Positions 32,207 to 35,326 of a stretch of 35,326 nt of DNA are shown here, one piece after another. Below the pieces are notes generated by a model. That model was not told the origin of the DNA, made no database searches, and saw nothing but the letters and a program-made list of their open reading frames with translations. Where the stretch lies: positions 1 to 35,326 of the forward strand of contig NZ_JAFBEC010000021.1 of assembly GCF_016908595.1 (NCBI RefSeq), written 5' to 3'. The translations under genes were made by a program, and so were the position numbers. How positions within the stretch are numbered: the stretch's first letter is position 1; every line of letters begins with the position of its first letter. Origin of the DNA: Geomicrobium sediminis (lineage in GTDB: Bacteria > Bacillota > Bacilli > Bacillales > Marinococcaceae).

Positions 32207-33163
32207 ATGAAATCTATTAGAAAGATTGCTTATAGCCTCGGTTTCACAGCATTCGCTGCGGGATTTGCTTTCATTACAGCACCTACAGCTGCAGATGCTA
32301 GTGATTTCAACACAGACCTAGAGAACAGCTCAGACGTAGAACTACTACAAGAAACGTTAATCGATAAAGGCTATTTAAATGAATCAGAAGTTACAGGGGA
32401 GTATGACAGCACAACTACAGATGCGGTTCAAGCATACCAGTCTGACTTCAACCTACTAAGTGACGGCATCGCTGGCACACAAACACTTGGAGCACTTGCT
32501 GCTCTATCATTAGAAGATGAAGGCGAACTCGTTGAAGACCTTCAATCAAAACTACAAAACAAAGGGTTTGACCCAGTATATGTAGATGGAATCTTTGGTC
32601 CACGCACTGAAGAAGCCGTACGTGATTTCCAATCTGCAGCAGGTATTAGCGTTGACGGAATCGCTGGCCCTGACACTTTCGGTCAGTTAATGTACAATGA
32701 CGCACCCGTTGCAAACAACAATCGCAGCGAAGAAGAACCAGTAGCTAAAGAAGAAGAACCTGCTGAAGAAACACAATCTGAAGAAACTGTAGCTTCTGAA
32801 TCCACAGAACCAACTGAATCAACTGAAAGCAGTTCATCAGAATCAGCTAGTTCTTCGAATGAGTCACCTGAAGGCACGACAATGACAATGGAAGCAACAG
32901 CTTACACGGCTGATTGCGAAGGTTGTTCAGGAATTACTGCAACAGGAATTGACCTTCGTAACGATCGCAATGCAAACGTAGTCGCAGTAGATCCTAATGT
33001 TATTCCACTCGGTTCAACAGTTTATGTTGAAGGATACGGTGAAGCAATTGCCGGAGACACTGGTGGCGCGATTACTGGAAACAAGATCGACCTTCACATG
33101 GCAACAACTGAAGAAGCACTTAACTTTGGTCGCCAAAATGTTGAAGTAACAGTCTTGGACTAA
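32207..33163 (+). CDS. secreted wall-binding 3D-domain protein (YocH-like, putative lytic transglycosylase)
   Basis: AGGAGGG lies 6 nt before the ATG. The 318 residues begin with a signal peptide (cleavage ADA-SDF, about residue 31). Two PG_binding_1 domains follow (about 40-95, GYLNESEVTGEYDSTTTDAV; and 108-165, GFDPVYVDGIFGPRTEEAV), then a Glu/Ser/Thr-rich linker (about 168-225) and a C-terminal 3D domain. The 3D domain contains VVAVDPNVIPLGSTVYVEG, EAIAGDTGG and NKIDLHM, with its three Asp. YocH-type proteins use PG-binding or LysM domains plus 3D to remodel peptidoglycan; this one has PG_binding_1 in place of LysM. Monocistronic. Confidence 0.92.
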   Translation: MKSIRKIAYSLGFTAFAAGFAFITAPTAADASDFNTDLENSSDVELLQETLIDKGYLNESEVTGEYDSTTTDAVQAYQSDFNLLSDGIAGTQTLGALAALSLEDEGELVEDLQSKLQNKGFDPVYVDGIFGPRTEEAVRDFQSAAGISVDGIAGPDTFGQLMYNDAPVANNNRSEEEPVAKEEEPAEETQSEETVASESTEPTESTESSSSESASSSNESPEGTTMTMEATAYTADCEGCSGITATGIDLRNDRNANVVAVDPNVIPLGSTVYVEGYGEAIAGDTGGAITGNKIDLHMATTEEALNFGRQNVEVTVLD

Positions 33164-33174
33164 TTCTATAACAC

Positions 33175-33207
33175 AACCTCCGATGTCCCGTGCATCGGAG
33201 GTTTTTT
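33175..33207 (+). terminator. intrinsic terminator of the 3D-domain gene
   Basis: An 11-bp stem (33175-33185 with 33193-33203), a 7-nt loop and a T run, 12 nt past the stop. Confidence 0.92.
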
Positions 33208-33341
33208 GCGTTCGAATAATTTCCGAAATCCATCTCTTTTTTTCATCGCTTTAGAAGATTCTTCGATTATACTTAGATTAACAGAATGAATCACGTTATT
33301 TTTCCTATTATTTAGAATAAATAATGTTCAGGGGTGAGATC

Positions 33342-33806
33342 ATGGTAAAATTAATTGACAGTACAGATCGACAATTATTAAAAGCACTCCAAGAAAATGC
33401 ACAAATTGCAAATGTTGATCTAGCAAAGCGAATTAATTTGTCGCCATCTGCCACTCACACACGCCGTAAGAGGCTAGAGAGTGAAGGAATTATCCTAAGC
33501 TATGAAACAACGATTGACCGACAAGCATTAGGTTATGATTTACTCTGCTTTATCTACATCGCAATGAATGCACATCAACGAGACGATATTACTCAATTCC
33601 AACATAACGTCACTTGCCTTCCAGAAGTATTAGAATGCCACCATGTTACCGGAGAATACGATTATATCCTTAAAGTCGTACTAAAAAACACGAATGATCT
33701 AAAGCATTTTATCGTTGAACACTTGAGCTCTTTGCCTAGTGTGACGAGAATTCAAACGACCGTTTCATATGGTGAAGTAAAGCAAACGACTGCACTACCA
33801 CTCTAA
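33342..33806 (+). CDS. Lrp/AsnC family transcriptional regulator
   Basis: I chose ATG 33342 (MVKLIDSTDRQLLKALQEN) after GGGGTGAG; ATG 33324 has no ribosome binding site. The 154 residues have an N-terminal helix-turn-helix (DLAKRINLSPSATHTRRKRLE) and a C-terminal RAM ligand-binding domain (VLECHHVTGEYDYILKV). Lrp-type regulators respond to amino acids. The gene stops 18 bp before a Cys/Met-metabolism enzyme gene in the same direction, comparable to the MdeR-MdeA pair for methionine gamma-lyase, so it probably controls this neighbour. Confidence 0.92.
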   Translation: MVKLIDSTDRQLLKALQENAQIANVDLAKRINLSPSATHTRRKRLESEGIILSYETTIDRQALGYDLLCFIYIAMNAHQRDDITQFQHNVTCLPEVLECHHVTGEYDYILKVVLKNTNDLKHFIVEHLSSLPSVTRIQTTVSYGEVKQTTALPL

Positions 33807-33824
33807 TTCGTAGGGGGATTTCAA

Positions 33825-35189
33825 ATGAGCCAACAAGTAAAGACAGGCATGCAACACTACATTGAAATTGGACGACAAAAGCAACAAGCTGAACAGCAAT
33901 ACCGGGAGAAAATGCGTAAAAAACGCTTTGACACGATTGCTGCCCACGGTATGTACAGCCTCGAAGAAGCTTCTTCGAATTACGGAAGCACGATGGAGCC
34001 TCTCGTCCTCTCTCCTGCTCAACATTTCGAGAACTCCGACCATCTTGAGGCGGCATTATCTTACGCTACTCCCGCGTGGGGATATACACGTATTCATAAC
34101 CCTTCGCTTCACTATTTAGAAGAGACGTTATCCCTTTTAGAAGGCTACGGTTATGATGGCGAAACGAATTCAACGGTAACTAGTTCGGGGATGTCTGCAA
34201 TCTTCATGGCAACTCAGCCCTTTTTAGAAGATCCCGTGCCGGGAGTGAACTTTATTGCAGATGCTAAGTGCTATGGCGGTACGTTTATGCTATTTAACGA
34301 GCGTTACCACAAAGAGCGTAATATCGATGTGCGTTGGATTGAAGATTCATCTGACCTTTCTCATTGGGAACATTCGATTGATGAACATACGCGCTTTCTC
34401 TATGTAGAAATGCCCTCGAACCCAAGCTTAACGGTTGTAGATCTTGAAGGTTTATCAGCACTTGCACATCACCACAATCTTCCTTTAATTGTCGATGCAA
34501 CGATTGCTACACCTGCGCTCATGCGTCCCCTTCGTCACGGTGCTGATATTGTCATCCACTCGTTAAGTAAAGCGATCGGAGGCAGTGGTTCAGCAATTGC
34601 TGGTGCAATTATTGCTAAGAACCACATTACGACGAAGCTTAACAATGACGACTTAAAGGCAAACTTTACAGGGTATTTAAAGCTTTGGCCAATGCGCGAT
34701 CACGGACCAGCATTATCTCCGATGAGTGCTCATTTTCTACTTAACGACATTCGCACACTTCGGACACGCGTAGATGCAATGAGTAAAAACGCATTAACCG
34801 TTGCCAAGCAATTAGAAAGCATCCCATCAGTAGAAGCCGTTTATTATCCTGGTCTCCCATCAAACGCAGGCCATACGACAGCAAAACGCTACATGCAACT
34901 GGTCGATCATCCTGAACAATCAAATCGTTATGGGCATCTAATTAGTTTTACAGTGGCAAGTGGTGCTCAAGCAACAAGGGACACACTTGATCGACTCTCG
35001 CTCATTTGGCGGGCAACGGACCTTGGACGCCACAAATCCGTTGCTGTTATTCCTTCAATTTCTACTCATCAACAACAAGGAGAAACAGGTCGCTCGCTTG
35101 CATCGATTCCAGCGAACTTGATCCGCTTATCCATCGGCATGGAACATCCTGATGATCTTATGACCGATTTGGAGCAAGCACTTCAATAA
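33825..35189 (+). CDS. Cys/Met metabolism PLP-dependent enzyme (methionine gamma-lyase-like)
   Basis: AGGGGG lies about 9 nt before the ATG. The 454 residues include an extra N-terminal helix of about 35 Gln/Lys-rich residues. The fold-type I Cys/Met_Meta_PP motifs follow: TSSGMSAI (about 119-126) for phosphate binding, Tyr150 stacking, Asp224 in LIVDATIATP and the PLP-binding Lys249 in IHSLSKAIGG. Candidates are methionine gamma-lyase (methanethiol, ammonia and 2-oxobutyrate), O-acetylhomoserine sulfhydrylase or cystathionine lyase. The Lrp neighbour favours a catabolic lyase. It is longer than typical family members (about 400). Confidence 0.9.
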   Translation: MSQQVKTGMQHYIEIGRQKQQAEQQYREKMRKKRFDTIAAHGMYSLEEASSNYGSTMEPLVLSPAQHFENSDHLEAALSYATPAWGYTRIHNPSLHYLEETLSLLEGYGYDGETNSTVTSSGMSAIFMATQPFLEDPVPGVNFIADAKCYGGTFMLFNERYHKERNIDVRWIEDSSDLSHWEHSIDEHTRFLYVEMPSNPSLTVVDLEGLSALAHHHNLPLIVDATIATPALMRPLRHGADIVIHSLSKAIGGSGSAIAGAIIAKNHITTKLNNDDLKANFTGYLKLWPMRDHGPALSPMSAHFLLNDIRTLRTRVDAMSKNALTVAKQLESIPSVEAVYYPGLPSNAGHTTAKRYMQLVDHPEQSNRYGHLISFTVASGAQATRDTLDRLSLIWRATDLGRHKSVAVIPSISTHQQQGETGRSLASIPANLIRLSIGMEHPDDLMTDLEQALQ

Positions 35190-35211
35190 GCAGCTTTCGA
35201 CTGTAGTAAAA

Positions 35212-35234
35212 ACCAGTTACTCTTTGTAACTGGT
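35212..35234 (+). terminator. hairpin after the PLP-enzyme gene
   Basis: A 9-bp perfect stem (35212-35220 with 35226-35234) with a 5-nt loop, 22 nt past the stop but without a T run. It may act with the following hairpin. Confidence 0.5.
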
Positions 35235-35243
35235 CAGATTGTC

Positions 35244-35280
35244 GAGAAAGCCTTGGTTCTGTGAACCAAGGCTTTCTCTT
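35244..35280 (+). terminator. second long hairpin after the PLP-enzyme gene
   Basis: A 16-bp perfect stem (35244-35259 with 35263-35278) and a 3-nt loop. The 3' side (TCTT) is only weakly T-rich. A strong stem, likely part of a tandem terminator, possibly shared with a convergent gene beyond the window. Confidence 0.55.
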
Positions 35281-35326
35281 ATGGTCTTTGAATTGGTTCC
35301 AATGACGATTTTTTTGGTGAAAAGTA

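Overview
The window looks like chromosomal DNA of a Gram-positive, Bacillus-type bacterium. Most genes have strong AGGAGG-type ribosome binding sites, the terminators are hairpin plus T-run, lipoproteins replace periplasmic proteins, and there is an S-box (SAM) riboswitch, a YocH-like 3D-domain wall protein and a sigma-B-like promoter. The exported proteins and lipoproteins (the two peptide/nickel-type binding proteins, the nucleotidase, PhnD, the wall protein) are very rich in Asp and Glu. That fits an alkaliphilic or salt-tolerant Bacillaceae, but this is inference. I see no rRNA, tRNA, CRISPR array, phage or intact transposase.

Region 1 (1-9414, minus strand) is a Gram-positive Tad (tight adherence, type IVb pilus) operon. 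In transcription order it holds a DUF192 protein, a polytopic membrane protein, CpaB, TadZ/CpaE, TadA/CpaF, TadB, TadC, a prepilin peptidase, TadE, a TadG-like protein and an unrecognised 298-aa protein. It ends with a secreted protein built of 14-residue GPGGQ-type repeats that runs off the left edge. No Flp major pilin gene is visible. The spacer before the repeat protein contains a 7-codon ORF and an inverted repeat that could mask the repeat protein's ribosome binding site.

Region 2 (9415-18533, minus strand) starts with a non-coding gap and a solitary oligopeptide-type binding lipoprotein. A seven-gene operon follows: nikA-nikB-nikC-nikD-nikE, a D-2-hydroxyacid dehydrogenase and a ribose-phosphate pyrophosphokinase (prs), closed by a strong terminator.

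Region 3 (18561-22166) carries a DJ-1/PfpI-type stress protein behind a sigma-B-like promoter. Next comes an array of 18 indel-free 21-bp repeats that reads in frame into a degenerate M50 (site-2-protease-like) membrane protein lacking its HExxH histidines. An unrecognised 190-aa gene converges on it, and a LysR regulator follows.

Region 4 (22139-28258) holds a MetE-C-terminal-like methionine synthase gene (minus strand) under a complete S-box riboswitch, two small previously easy-to-miss genes (52 and 50 aa), and a CpdB-like nucleotide-hydrolysing lipoprotein followed by a nested palindrome. An AraC regulator/GNAT acetyltransferase pair and a HAD hydrolase close the region on the minus strand.

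Region 5 (28385-35326, plus strand) contains a phosphonate-type ABC transporter operon phnD-(attenuator)-phnC-phnE-phnE, the YocH-like wall protein, and an Lrp-type regulator directly upstream of a methionine gamma-lyase/Cys-Met-metabolism PLP enzyme. The window ends in two hairpins.
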